From NCBI RefSeq assembly GCF_000424625.1, contig NZ_AUKG01000001.1, positions 1,054,001-1,118,000 on the forward strand: a stretch of 64,000 bases of DNA. The letters run 5' to 3'. The notes under the pieces are model-generated. The model worked only from the letters and a program-made list of their open reading frames with translations, had not been told where the DNA came from and made no database searches. The position numbers and the translations under genes were made by a program. Shown one piece after another: positions 24,232 through 33,040 of this stretch. The stretch comes from Conexibacter woesei Iso977N (lineage in GTDB: Bacteria; Actinomycetota; Thermoleophilia; Solirubrobacterales; Solirubrobacteraceae). Positions within the stretch are counted from its first letter, which is position 1, and each line of letters starts with the position of its first letter.

Positions 24232-25674
24232 ATGACGGCGGACCGCTCCAGCGTGGACGTGCTCGACACGCCCGAGGCGGGCGCGCTGGTCGTGCGCGGG
24301 GGCGCGGTCCGGGTGCTCGGGTTCGCGCTCGGGACCGTGCTGTCGCTGGGCGGCGTCGTGGCGGTGACGCGCCACCTCGGCGTCGTCGACTACGGGCGCT
24401 ACCAGTCGGTCACGGCGCTGGTGGCGATCGTCACGGCGCTCGGGGACCTCGGGCTCGGGACGCTCGCGCTGCGGGAGTTCGCGCAGGCCGATGCGTCGTC
24501 GCGCGAGCACGCGCTGGACGCGCTGCTCGGGCTGCGCGTGGCGCTGGCGGTGGTGGGCGTGTGCGTGTCGGCGGGCGCCGCTGCGGTGCTCGGCTATGAC
24601 GGCGCGATGGTCGCGGGCGCGGCGCTGGCGTCGGGCGCGGGCGTGCTGCTCGCGGGCCAGCAGACCGCGACCGTCCCGCTGCAGACCGCGCTGCGGATCG
24701 GGACCGTCACCGCGCTGGACGTCGCGCGCCAGGCGGCGACGACCGCGCTGATGCTGTGCGGCGTCGCGGCGGGCGCGGGCGTCCTGACGTTCCTGGCGAT
24801 CCCGGTGCCGGTCGCCGTGTTGTTGGTGGTGTTGACCGCGGCGGCGCTGCGCGGCACGCGCCGGCCGCGGCCGCGCGCCGACCGCACGCTGTGGCCGCGG
24901 CTGCTGCGCGAGGCGGTGCTCGTCGGGCTCGCCACGGCGTCGGGCGTCCTGTACCTCTACGCCTCGCTGATCGTCTGCGGGCTGGCGACGAGCGAGCACC
25001 AGACCGGCGCGTTCTCCGCGTCGTTCCGGGTGATCATCATCGTGGCGGCGGTGCCCGCCCTGCTCGGGACCTCGGCGTTCCCGCTGCTGGCCCGGACCGC
25101 TTCGTCGGCACCCGAGCGCTTCGGCCGCGCGGTGTCCGGGCTGATCGAGGGCAGCGTGCTGCTCGGCGGCGTCGCGGCGATCGGGGCGATCCTCGGCGCG
25201 CCGGCGATCATCGCGGTGATCGCCGGGAGCGGCTTCGACGACTCGATCGCGCCGCTGCGGATCCAGGGCGCCGCGCTCGGCCTGACGTTCGCGATCTCCG
25301 GCCTCGGCTTCGCGCTGCTGGCGCGCCACCGCCAGCGCGTGCTGCTGGTCTGCAACCTGCTGGTCTTCGTCGTCTCCGCGGTCGCCGTCGCGCTGCTGGC
25401 CCACGCCCACGGGGCGCGCGGCGCCGCGCTGGGCGCCGCGATCGGCGAGGCGACGCTCTGCGCCGCCTACGCGCTCGCCCTGACCCGCGGCGCGCCCGGG
25501 ATCCACCCGTCGCGCGTGCCCCGGATCGTCCTGGCGCTGGCCGGCGGTCTGGCGGCGGGAGCGTTGATCCCGGTGCCGGCCGTGCCCGCGACGATCCTCG
25601 GCCTGCTCGTCTACGGCGCCCTCGCGTACCTCCTGCGCGCCATCCCACCTGGCCTCCGCGCGCTGGTCCGCTGA
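24232..25674 (+). CDS. Wzx-like polysaccharide flippase (MOP superfamily)
   Basis: This 480-aa protein has about 12-14 hydrophobic helices. It begins with a polar N-terminus (ADRSSVDVLDTPEAGALVVRG) and then GGVVAVTRHLGVVDYGRYQ. The latter is the usual MOP start in which a first helix ends in a charged hairpin before YG.Y. Later segments include ATASGVLYLYASLIVCGL and FRVIIIVAAVPALLGTSAFPLLAR. It should flip lipid-linked oligosaccharides to the outer leaflet. The N-terminal phrase D.LDTPEAGALVVRGG resembles that of the second flippase (VDILDSGEAGGKAIRGG), so the two are paralogues. It is the first gene of a five-gene plus-strand operon. Confidence 0.9.
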   Translation: MTADRSSVDVLDTPEAGALVVRGGAVRVLGFALGTVLSLGGVVAVTRHLGVVDYGRYQSVTALVAIVTALGDLGLGTLALREFAQADASSREHALDALLGLRVALAVVGVCVSAGAAAVLGYDGAMVAGAALASGAGVLLAGQQTATVPLQTALRIGTVTALDVARQAATTALMLCGVAAGAGVLTFLAIPVPVAVLLVVLTAAALRGTRRPRPRADRTLWPRLLREAVLVGLATASGVLYLYASLIVCGLATSEHQTGAFSASFRVIIIVAAVPALLGTSAFPLLARTASSAPERFGRAVSGLIEGSVLLGGVAAIGAILGAPAIIAVIAGSGFDDSIAPLRIQGAALGLTFAISGLGFALLARHRQRVLLVCNLLVFVVSAVAVALLAHAHGARGAALGAAIGEATLCAAYALALTRGAPGIHPSRVPRIVLALAGGLAAGALIPVPAVPATILGLLVYGALAYLLRAIPPGLRALVR

Positions 25675-25704
25675 AGCGCTGGGTATCGTGACAGGGCGGC
25701 ACAA

Positions 25705-25722
25705 ACGCGGAACGTTCCGCGT
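25705..25722. promoter_or_regulatory. Perfect 18-bp palindrome ACGCGGAACGTTCCGCGT
   Basis: This exact dyad, with no spacer, sits in the gap between the flippase stop (25674) and the GT2 start (25732 or 25744). As RNA it would make only a small hairpin; as DNA it is a good operator candidate for a dimeric regulator. No T-run follows, so it is a poor terminator. Confidence 0.55.
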
Positions 25723-25743
25723 GCGCGCCCGTTGACCGTCTTG

Positions 25744-26505
25744 ATGAGCAAGCTCCTGGCCATCGTCCCCGCCTACAACGAGGCCGACGCGATCGCGTCG
25801 ACCGTCGCTGATCTGCGCAAGAACGCGCCGGGCTGGGACGTCGTCGTGGTCGACGACGGCTCGACCGACGCGACGACGAAGGTTGCCACGGACGCGGGTG
25901 CCGAGGTGCTGCGGATGCCGTTCAACCTCGGGATCGGCGGCGCGGTGCAGTCCGGCTACCTCTACGCCCGCGAGAACGACTACGACTACGCGGTCCAGGT
26001 CGACGGCGACGGCCAGCACGACGCCGCGCAGATCGACGACCTGCTGCACCACCTCATCGCGCACCGCGGCGACGTCAACATGGTCACCGGCTCGCGCTTC
26101 CTGACCGGCGACGAGGAGCACGGCTACAGGTCGTCGGGCGCGCGGCGGCTGGGCATCAAGATCTTCGGCTTCATCCTCTCGCGCGTGACCGGCCGCCCGG
26201 TGACCGACCCGACGTCGGGCTTCCGGATGTGCGACCGCCGCGCGATCGAGCTGTTCGCCAACGACTACCCGCACGACTACCCCGAGGTCGAGGCGGTGCT
26301 GATGGTCCACGCGCACCGGTTGGCGTCGGCCGAGATCCCGGTGACGATGCGCGAGCGCCAGGGCGGCGTCTCGTCGATCAACGCGTCGCGGTCGGTCTTC
26401 TACATGATCAAGGTGCTGCTGGCGATCTTCGTCGGCCTGCTGCGCGCGCGGCCCGTGGTCGAGCCGGGCGAGCCCGCCGCGGTCAGCGCCCAGCGCGGCG
26501 TCTAG
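25744..26505 (+). CDS. GT2 glycosyltransferase, dolichyl-phosphate-sugar synthase-like
   Basis: This 253-aa GT-A enzyme has LLAIVPAYNEADAIASTVADL, VVVVDDGSTDATTKVA, MPFNLGIGGAVQSGY, VQVDGDGQHDAAQIDDLL (DxD-type metal site) and GSRFLTGDEE, then DPTSGFRMCDRRAIELF. It lacks membrane helices apart from a short C-terminal hydrophobic run (YMIKVLLAIFVGLL). The family makes polyprenyl-phosphate sugars used by GT-C enzymes; the GT-C proteins at 36802 and 56031 are possible customers. It precedes a DUF2304 gene, a common pairing. The ATG at 25744 is chosen; TTG at 25732 would add four residues. Confidence 0.92.
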   Translation: MSKLLAIVPAYNEADAIASTVADLRKNAPGWDVVVVDDGSTDATTKVATDAGAEVLRMPFNLGIGGAVQSGYLYARENDYDYAVQVDGDGQHDAAQIDDLLHHLIAHRGDVNMVTGSRFLTGDEEHGYRSSGARRLGIKIFGFILSRVTGRPVTDPTSGFRMCDRRAIELFANDYPHDYPEVEAVLMVHAHRLASAEIPVTMRERQGGVSSINASRSVFYMIKVLLAIFVGLLRARPVVEPGEPAAVSAQRGV

Positions 26506-26512
26506 GAGCGGG

Positions 26513-26920
26513 ATGCAGACGCGCCTGCAGATCATCTCGGTCATCGTCTCGGGCGGACTGTTCCTGTTCGTCTTCGAGCTGGTCCGCCGCAAGCGGCTGC
26601 TCGAGCGCTACGCGCTGCTGTGGATGTTCGCCGCGGCCGTGCTGCTGGGGCTGTCGGTCTGGAGCAACCTGCTCAACCAGGTCTCGACGGCGGTCGGCGT
26701 GCGCTACGGCCCGGCGGCGCTGTTCGCGGTCGCGCTCGGCTTCGTCGTGATGCTGATGCTGCACTTCTCGCTGGTGATCTCGCGGCTGACCGACCAGAAC
26801 AAGATCCTGGCGCAGCGCGTCGCGCTGCTGGAGCGGCGGCTGAGCCGGGCGATCGGCGACGAGCCCGAGGGCGACGCCGAGTCCTCCGAAGACCTGACGG
26901 CGTCATCGTCGCCCCGGTGA
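26513..26920 (+). CDS. DUF2304 membrane protein
   Basis: This 135-aa protein has three hydrophobic helices (residues about 6-24, 34-50 and 66-90), with a basic loop VRRKRLLERYALLW after the first and a helical, probably coiled-coil tail (DQNKILAQRVALLERRLSRAI). DUF2304 proteins are regularly encoded next to GT2 polyprenyl-phosphate glycosyltransferases, as here, and may anchor or complete them. It has AGGAG 4 nt before the ATG. Its TGA overlaps the next GTG (26917-26920). Confidence 0.88.
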   Translation: MQTRLQIISVIVSGGLFLFVFELVRRKRLLERYALLWMFAAAVLLGLSVWSNLLNQVSTAVGVRYGPAALFAVALGFVVMLMLHFSLVISRLTDQNKILAQRVALLERRLSRAIGDEPEGDAESSEDLTASSSPR

Positions 26921-27945
26921 GCGGGCCGGCGCTCGGCGTCGTCATCGTCGCCTACAACAGCGCGGGGGACCTGCCCGCGACGCTCGGCGCGCTGGCTCCG
27001 CAGCTGCGCGACGGCGACCAGGTCGTCGTGGTCGACAACGCGTCGCCCGACGACTCCGCCGCGGTCGCGCGCCGCGCGCTGCCGGACGCGGTGGTCCTGG
27101 AGACCGGCGTCAACGGCGGCTTCGCCGGCGGCACGGTGGCGGGCGCCCGGGTCGTGGACGGCTGCGAGCTGCTGCTGTTCCTCAACCCGGACGCGGTCCC
27201 GGTGCCCGGCTGCCTGGACGCGCTGCGCGCCGCCGCGGCCGAGCACCCGGAATGGGGCTCCTGGCAGGCGCTCGTGACGCTGCCCGGCGGCGACGAGGTC
27301 AACACCGCGGGCAACCTGGTGCACTTCCTCGGCTTCGGTTGGGCGGGCGGGCACGGGACCGCGACCGCGGCGCTGGACCACGCCCCGCGCGAGGTCGGGT
27401 TCGCGAGCGGCGCCGCGCTGGTCGTCCGGCGCGACGCGTGGGTCGCGACCGGCGGCTTCTTCGAGCAGTACTTCATGTACGGCGAGGACCTCGACCTCGG
27501 CCTGCGCCTGCGGCTGGCGGGGTGGGAGAACGGCGTCGTCCCGGCGGCGCGGGTCGACCACGACTACGAGTTCGCCAAGGGCGACTACAAGTGGTTCCAC
27601 CTCGAGCGCAACCGCTGGTGGACGCTGATCGGTGACTACCCGACACGACTTCTGCTGTTGCTCGCCCCGGCGCTGCTGGCCTTCGAGCTGGCGCTGCTGC
27701 CGGTCGCCGCGCGCGACGGCTGGCTCGGCGCGAAGCTGCGCGCCCAGCGCGCCGCGCTGCGCGAGCTGCCCGCGATGTGGCGCCGGCGCCGCGCCGTCCA
27801 GGCGACGCGCACCGTGGACGCGCGCACGTTCGCCGACGGCCTGACCGCCTCGCTGGACTCGCCGTTCCTGGCGACCGCGCACAGGATCCCCGGTGCCGCC
27901 TGGCTCGTCGGCGCCTACTGGCGGCTCGTGCGGGCGCTGCTGTGA
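26917..27945 (+). CDS. GT2 glycosyltransferase, rhamnosyltransferase-like
   Basis: This 342-aa GT-A enzyme has LGVVIVAYNSAGDLPATLGAL, VVVVDNASPDDSAAVA, NGGFAGGTVAGARV, LLFLNPDAVPVPGCLDAL and ASGAALVVRRDAWVATGGF, then MYGEDLDLGLRLRLAGW. These are the standard GT2 motifs of the WbbL type, in which ED replaces a third metal region. The C-terminal part (residues 235-342) has a hydrophobic patch (LLLLLAPALLAFELALLPV) and likely touches the membrane. The GTG start overlaps the DUF2304 stop (GTGA). Donor is unknown; dTDP- or GDP-rhamnose would fit the family. Confidence 0.9.
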   Translation: MSGPALGVVIVAYNSAGDLPATLGALAPQLRDGDQVVVVDNASPDDSAAVARRALPDAVVLETGVNGGFAGGTVAGARVVDGCELLLFLNPDAVPVPGCLDALRAAAAEHPEWGSWQALVTLPGGDEVNTAGNLVHFLGFGWAGGHGTATAALDHAPREVGFASGAALVVRRDAWVATGGFFEQYFMYGEDLDLGLRLRLAGWENGVVPAARVDHDYEFAKGDYKWFHLERNRWWTLIGDYPTRLLLLLAPALLAFELALLPVAARDGWLGAKLRAQRAALRELPAMWRRRRAVQATRTVDARTFADGLTASLDSPFLATAHRIPGAAWLVGAYWRLVRALL

Positions 27946-29081
27946 AGGTCGGCTGGGACCTCCTGTTCCTGCGGCCGGGGCAGACCGGCGGCCGGGAGTC
28001 CTACTCCCGCGAGCTGGCCCGCGCGCTGCGCGAGCGACATGATGGCCTCGAGTTGATCGGCTTCGCCGGGCGCGAGGCGGCAGGCGACGGCTGGTGGCGC
28101 GAGCTGCTGGACCACGTCGTCGTCCTCGACTGGGTGCACGCCGGATCGAGCGTGCGCTGGGCCGCGGGCGAGGCGGTCGGGATCGCCGGGGCCGCGGCGC
28201 GCGCGAGGGTCGACGTGCTGCACGGCGTCGGGAACTTCGGCGCGCTCGGCGGGCCGTTCGCGCGCGTGCTGACCGTCCACGACGTGCTGTTCAAGCGCCG
28301 CCCGGACCTCGTGCCGCCGCTGATGCGCGTCGGGACCGGCGCGCTGATGGGCCCGGCGGCGCGCCGCGCGCACGTCGTGCTGGCCGACTCGCACGCCTCG
28401 GGCGACGACGCGGTGGAGCTGCTCGGGGTCAGGCGCGAGCGCGTCGAGGTCGTCCCGCTGGCGCTGGGCGCGCTGCCCCGCCCCGGCGCCGACGCCGCCC
28501 GGGCGCGCACGACGCTCGACGCCGGCGATCGCCCGATCGTCCTCTGCGTCGCCGGCGACTTCGCCCACAAGAACCTCGCCGCCCTGCTCGACGCCTGGGC
28601 CGTGACGGATGAGACGCAGCGACCGTTGCTCGTCTACGTGGGGCCGGGGACCGATGCGGGGCGGCTCGCGGCGGCGGCGAGCGCGCTCGGGGTCGAGGGG
28701 GATGTGCGGGTGCTTGGCACGGTCTCCGCCGAGTTGTTGGAGGACTTGTACGCGGCGGCCGGCGCGCTCGCGCTGCCGACGCGGTTCGAGGGCTTCGGGC
28801 TCCCGTTGCTGGAGGCGATGGCGCGGGGCGTCCCGGTCGTGTGCTCGGATCTGCCCGTCCTGCGCGAGATCGGCGGCGACCAAGTGCTGTATGTCGATCC
28901 GGACCGGCCGGAGCAGGTCGCGGCCGCGATCGGGCGGGCGCTCGGTGGCGCGATCGACGTCGATGCGGCGCGGCGGCAGGCCGCGACGTTCACCTGGACC
29001 CAGACCGCGGCGCGGACCGCCGCGGCCTACGAGCGTGCGCTCAGCGTGCGGTCGCGAGCACGTTCCACTGCAGGGCGATGA
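27942..29081 (+). CDS. Glycosyltransferase family 4
   Basis: This 379-aa GT-B enzyme begins VGWDLLFLRPGQTGGRESYSRELARAL. Its donor half carries VLCVAGDFAHKNLAALLDAW, LVYVGPGTDAGRLAAA and ALPTRFEGFGLPLLEAMARGVPVVCS (EX7E), then GDQVLYVDPDRPEQVA. The HDVLFKRRPDLVP acceptor-side motif is typical of mannosyl/rhamnosyl GT4 members. GTG at 27942 overlaps the preceding TGA (GTGA). It ends the plus-strand operon, and its last 41 nt overlap the convergent methyltransferase gene. Confidence 0.9.
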   Translation: MKVGWDLLFLRPGQTGGRESYSRELARALRERHDGLELIGFAGREAAGDGWWRELLDHVVVLDWVHAGSSVRWAAGEAVGIAGAAARARVDVLHGVGNFGALGGPFARVLTVHDVLFKRRPDLVPPLMRVGTGALMGPAARRAHVVLADSHASGDDAVELLGVRRERVEVVPLALGALPRPGADAARARTTLDAGDRPIVLCVAGDFAHKNLAALLDAWAVTDETQRPLLVYVGPGTDAGRLAAAASALGVEGDVRVLGTVSAELLEDLYAAAGALALPTRFEGFGLPLLEAMARGVPVVCSDLPVLREIGGDQVLYVDPDRPEQVAAAIGRALGGAIDVDAARRQAATFTWTQTAARTAAAYERALSVRSRARSTAGR

Positions 29082-29688
29082 ACTCCTGCAGCTTGCCGCG
29101 CGTCGCGCGGTTGAAGGGCTCGTCGCGACCGCGGAACGGGTTGGGACGCGAGGCGGTGACCTGCCAGCCGGCGCCGCTGACGCCGGCCTCGAGGTCGCGG
29201 CGCGTGAACCAGTGCAGGTGCGTCGAGTCGCGGTGGCCGAACTCGGTGTAGCCGAACGTCCCGCGCAGCAGCAGGTCGCGGACGAGGCCGAGGTGGCGCG
29301 CGTTGGGGACCGACACGTGCAGCGTGGCGCCCGGCTTCGCGCGGTCCAGCAGCAGGCGCAGGATCAGCAGCGGGTCGGCGAGGTGCTCGAGGACGTCGTA
29401 GCAGACGATCGTGTCGAAGCCGCCGTCCGGGAGCTCGTCGCCGACCAGCGCCTGCTCGACCGGCGCGACGACGACGCCGTCGTAGGCCTCGGCGGCGCGC
29501 GCGGCGGCGTCCGGGAAGATCTCGACGCCCCAGACCTCGCTCGCGCCCTCGGCGCGGAGCACGCGGCCGACGGCGCCCTCGCCGCAGCCGATGTCCAGCA
29601 CGCGGCCGATCGGGCGCGGCAGCATCGCCACGAGGTCCTCACGGCCGGCGCCGTAGTAGCCGAGGGGCTTGGTCTCTGCGCTGCTCAC
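29041..29688 (-). CDS. Class I SAM-dependent methyltransferase
   Basis: This 215-aa protein has the SAM-binding motif GRVLDIGCGEGAVGRVLRAEG, the acidic residue in VWGVEIFPDAA, and motif DTIVCYDVLEHLADPLLIL typical of methyltransferase domain 11/23 proteins. The C-terminus has HVSVPNARHLGLVRDL and HLHWFTRRDLEAGVSGAGW. It could methylate the glycan or a sugar in it; the substrate is not deducible. GTG at 29688 is chosen, with TAGACT, formed from the upstream TAG stop, 7 nt before it. It is the last gene of the seven-gene minus-strand operon. Confidence 0.88.
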   Translation of the reverse strand: MSSAETKPLGYYGAGREDLVAMLPRPIGRVLDIGCGEGAVGRVLRAEGASEVWGVEIFPDAAARAAEAYDGVVVAPVEQALVGDELPDGGFDTIVCYDVLEHLADPLLILRLLLDRAKPGATLHVSVPNARHLGLVRDLLLRGTFGYTEFGHRDSTHLHWFTRRDLEAGVSGAGWQVTASRPNPFRGRDEPFNRATRGKLQEFIALQWNVLATAR

Positions 29689-29698
29689 CGCAGGCAGT

Positions 29699-30601
29699 CT
29701 ACGAACGCGGTCCGAGGCGCCGCGCGACGCCGTCGCGGACGCCGGAGGCCACCGCGGCGAACGCCGCACGGGAGCGCTGGACGGTCGCCGCGCGCAGCGC
29801 GAAGGTCAGCGCGATCGTCGCGCGGCGCCGCCAGGTGCCCACGACACCGAGCGGCAGGTGGCGCTCGCAGACGACGATCGTGTTGCGCGCGCCGTAGTAG
29901 AGCGTCGCGGTCGAGCCCGTGTCGCCGCCGGTCGACGCGCTGAGCGCGTGGACGGCGCGGGCGCCGGAGACGAAGTAGCAGCCGAAGCCCGCCGCGCGGA
30001 TGCGCAGGCACCAGTCGACGTCCTCGACGTAGGCGAACAGGTCGTGGTCGAAGACGCCCGCCGCGGCGATCGCCTCGCTCGAGACGGCCATCAGCGCCCC
30101 GACGCCGCGTGCGACGCGCTCCGGGTCGCCGCGCCCCTCGACGTGCGCCTCCGCGAGCGGCTTGCCGTACGCGCGCGGCCGCCCCGAGTAGCCGCTGCGC
30201 AGCCCGAGCCGCTGGCCCGCCCACTGCACGCGCCCGTCCTCGAACAGCAGCATCCCGGCCAGGACGCCCGCGTCCGGGCGCTTCTTCGCGGCACCCGCGA
30301 ACGCGCGCAGGACGTCCGGGTCCGGCTGCGCGTCGTTGTTGAGCAGGACGACCCACTCCGCGCCGTCGGCGACCGCGCGCTCGATCGCCGGGTTGTTGCC
30401 GCCCGCGTAGCCGAGGTTGGCGCCGTTCTCGATCAGCACCGCCTCGGGATGCGCGGCCCGGATCGCCTCGACGCTGCCGTCGCGCGACCCGTTGTCGGCG
30501 ACGTAGACGCGGTGCTCGCCGTGCACCGCGCGCAGCGCCGCCAGGCAGCGCAGCGTGTCCTCGCGCCCGTTCCAGTTCAGGACGACGAACGCCCAGCTCA
30601 T
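29699..30601 (-). CDS. GT2 glycosyltransferase, WbbL-like
   Basis: This 300-aa GT-A enzyme has SWAFVVLNWNGREDTLRCLAAL, VYVADNGSRDGSVEAI, NLGYAGGNNPAIERA, WVVLLNNDAQPDPDVL (metal site) and GVGALMAVSSEAIAAAGVFD, then AYVEDVDWCLRIRAAGF. It matches the rhamnosyltransferase-like GT2 group. The C-terminal region is hydrophobic and basic and may be membrane-associated. ATG at 30601 overlaps the TGA of the upstream GT4 (ATGA). Donor is unknown. Confidence 0.9.
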   Translation of the reverse strand: MSWAFVVLNWNGREDTLRCLAALRAVHGEHRVYVADNGSRDGSVEAIRAAHPEAVLIENGANLGYAGGNNPAIERAVADGAEWVVLLNNDAQPDPDVLRAFAGAAKKRPDAGVLAGMLLFEDGRVQWAGQRLGLRSGYSGRPRAYGKPLAEAHVEGRGDPERVARGVGALMAVSSEAIAAAGVFDHDLFAYVEDVDWCLRIRAAGFGCYFVSGARAVHALSASTGGDTGSTATLYYGARNTIVVCERHLPLGVVGTWRRRATIALTFALRAATVQRSRAAFAAVASGVRDGVARRLGPRS

Positions 30602-31725
30602 GGCGCGAGCAGCAGCGCGGTGAAGCGGTCGAGCACGGTCTCCCACGTGAGGTGCGCGACGCTCGCCGCGATCGCCGCGCCGTCCTCGGGCCCGCCGGCG
30701 TCCAGCGCCCACGCGATCCCGTCGGCGAAGCCGGCGACGTCGTCGGGGTCGTCGACCAGCGCGCCGGTCCGGCCCTCCAGGATCTCCTGCGCCGCGCCGG
30801 CCAGCCGCGTCGTCACGACCGGGATCCCGGTCGCCAGCGCCTCGACGATCACCAGCCCCCACGGCTCGTAGCGCGTGGGGAGGACCATCGCGTCGGCGGC
30901 GGCCAGCGGGACGGCGACATCGCTGGACGACCCCGCGACGATCGTCCGCGCCTCGAGCCCCGCGGCGCGCGCCGCGGCGCGCGTGGCCTCCGGGTCCGTG
31001 CGGCCGATGGACAACAACTTGACGTTCTTGTCGTCCAACCGCGCCAGCGCGGCGGTCAGCGTCGCGAAGCCCTTGCGCTCCAGCTCGTTGGCGACGAAGG
31101 CAATGACCTTGTCCTGCTCGCCGAGCCCCAGCTCCGCGCGCGACGACGCGCGCAGCGCCGCCCGCCGCTGCGGCGAGAACGCGGCCGGGTCGAAGCCGAG
31201 CTCGACCACGTCGACGTCGTCGGGCGGCGTGCCGTAGAGCCGGACCGCGTCGGCCTTGACCGCCTCGGTCTGCGCGACCACGCGGCGGTAGCCGCCAGGC
31301 GACAGGTACTGCCTCTCCAGCGCCAGCCGGACGCGGTGGAACGGGTTGGCCTGGACCGCCACGCGACCCGGGCCGGTGCGCCAGTCGAGGATCGCCTCGT
31401 AGCTGGCCGCGTGGACCGAGGGCACCCAGAACGTCCCGCCCAGCGGCGACAGCGCGCTGAACGCGGCGTGCGCGTCGTACGGCCCGGTGCGCCGCAGCGC
31501 GGTCGTCGCGCGGTCGCGGTAGCCGAGCACGAACAGCGGGTCGAGCGCGCGCGGCGCCTTCACGCGGTGCACGGTCGCGCCCGCGACGAGCACGCCGTCG
31601 GCGACCGACGCCGCCAGCACGTGCACGTCGTGGCCGCGGCGCACGAGGTGGTTGACGGTCTCGACGACGACGCGCTCGACGCCGCCGGTGAGGTTGACGT
31701 CCGGGTAGGAGACGGCGATCCGCAC
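30598..31725 (-). CDS. Glycosyltransferase family 4
   Basis: This 375-aa GT-B enzyme begins RIAVSYPDVNLTGGVERVVVETVNHLVRRGH, the glycine-rich acceptor-side loop of GT4. It has VIAFVANELERKGFATL, KLLSIGRTDPEATR and LPTRYEPWGLVIVEALATGIPVVT (EX7E), then RTGALVDDPDDVAGFA. The GTG start at 31725 follows the upstream stop by 4 nt. It is internal to the seven-gene operon. Specificity is unknown. Confidence 0.9.
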   Translation of the reverse strand: MRIAVSYPDVNLTGGVERVVVETVNHLVRRGHDVHVLAASVADGVLVAGATVHRVKAPRALDPLFVLGYRDRATTALRRTGPYDAHAAFSALSPLGGTFWVPSVHAASYEAILDWRTGPGRVAVQANPFHRVRLALERQYLSPGGYRRVVAQTEAVKADAVRLYGTPPDDVDVVELGFDPAAFSPQRRAALRASSRAELGLGEQDKVIAFVANELERKGFATLTAALARLDDKNVKLLSIGRTDPEATRAAARAAGLEARTIVAGSSSDVAVPLAAADAMVLPTRYEPWGLVIVEALATGIPVVTTRLAGAAQEILEGRTGALVDDPDDVAGFADGIAWALDAGGPEDGAAIAASVAHLTWETVLDRFTALLLAP

Positions 31726-31729
31726 GGCG

Positions 31730-33040
31730 TCAGCCCTTCCGCAGCCGGCCGGTCATCTTCAACATGGTGGTCAACCCGGACCTCGCGACGACCGCGCGCT
31801 CGCGCAGCCGCTCGGCCCGCGCCTCGGCGCGCTCGCGCCCGGTCAGCGGCCGGAACTCCAGGTGCGCGCGCCGCGCGTAGTCGGCGGCGAACGACGCGAC
31901 GTCGCCGACCGTCGGCGACCAGTCCTCCGGCACGCCGCCACCCGCCGCGAGCGAGCGGTAGAGCCCGCCGACCCGCGCGCCGAGCACGTCCGGCGGTAGG
32001 TCGCGCTCCATCGCCGCGGTGCCCGCGGCGCCGAACGCGGCCCGGCGCGCGTCGTCGCCCAGCAGGTCGGCGGTCGCCTCCGCGAACGGGCGCGGGTGGC
32101 TGGCGTACCAGCCGCTGACGCCGTGCTCGACGAACTCGACCTGCGCGTTGTCGGCCCACGGCGTCGAGCAGGTGACGACCGGGACGCCCATCGCCAGCGC
32201 CTCGCCGTTGGCGATCCCCTGCGACTCGCCGATCTGCGCGGCGGCGACGAACACGTCGCACGCGCGGTAGAACGCCGAGAGCCGCGCCGGATCGCCCGAG
32301 GGCTCGACGTCGGCGACGCGGTCGCGCACGCCGAGGTGGTCCAGGCGCCGGCGCAGCGCGGGGGTGAGGCCGACGAACAGCACCTGCGCGTCGGGCACGA
32401 GGCGCAGCAGCTCCGGGACCATGTCCACCACCATGCGCCGCCACTTCATGTCGTCGGCGCGGCCGACGCGCCCGACGGTCGGGCGGTCCGGATCCAGGCC
32501 CAGCAGCGCGCGCGCTTCCGGCGGCGTGGCCGGCGCGGCGGCGCGCAGCTCCGGGTACTCGATCGGCGCGCTGAGCACCTTGTGGCGCGCGTCGAAGTCC
32601 GGGCCGATCCGGTCGGCGCCGAGCCGGTTGCGGTAGCGCAGCAGGCAGAACTTCGACAGGAACAGGTGGGCGTCGAACGCGGCGCGGTCGTCGCTCTCGT
32701 CCACGTGGCCGAAGATGTTGGTCTCGACCATGTGCGGGACGCCGGCGCGGCGCACGGCCGCGGGCACGCGCGGCTCGGCCGCGCCGTGGCGGACGACGTG
32801 CACGACGTCGGTGCCGGCCAGCAGCTCGGCCAGGCGCGCCTCGTCGCCGCCCGCGTCGGAGACCTCGACGCCCGCGGCGAGCAGCATGTCGCCGCGCGGG
32901 CCGAGGCGCTCGACGCCGATGACGTGGACGTCGCAGGTGTCGCGCGCGGCCAGCGCGCAGGACTGCAGCAGCTTCTCGGTCCCGCCGAGGCCGAGCGCGT
33001 TGGTGACCAGCGCGACGCGCGGGCGGCCGGCGGCGCTCAT
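31730..33040 (-). CDS. Glycosyltransferase family 4 with C-terminal helical tail
   Basis: This 436-aa GT-B enzyme begins RVALVTNALGLGGTEKLLQSCAL. Donor-half motifs are TVGRVGRADDMKWRRMVVDM, VLFVGLTPALRRRL and QIGESQGIANGEALAMGVPVVTCS, an EX7E variant. After the fold there is a basic helical tail, AEARAERLRERAVVARSGLTTMLKMTGRLRKG, that could bind membranes. ATG at 33040 overlaps the upstream TGA (ATGA). The acceptor half has VVHVVRHGAAEPRVPAAV, as in GT4 family enzymes that act on lipid-linked glycans. Confidence 0.88.
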   Translation of the reverse strand: MSAAGRPRVALVTNALGLGGTEKLLQSCALAARDTCDVHVIGVERLGPRGDMLLAAGVEVSDAGGDEARLAELLAGTDVVHVVRHGAAEPRVPAAVRRAGVPHMVETNIFGHVDESDDRAAFDAHLFLSKFCLLRYRNRLGADRIGPDFDARHKVLSAPIEYPELRAAAPATPPEARALLGLDPDRPTVGRVGRADDMKWRRMVVDMVPELLRLVPDAQVLFVGLTPALRRRLDHLGVRDRVADVEPSGDPARLSAFYRACDVFVAAAQIGESQGIANGEALAMGVPVVTCSTPWADNAQVEFVEHGVSGWYASHPRPFAEATADLLGDDARRAAFGAAGTAAMERDLPPDVLGARVGGLYRSLAAGGGVPEDWSPTVGDVASFAADYARRAHLEFRPLTGRERAEARAERLRERAVVARSGLTTMLKMTGRLRKG

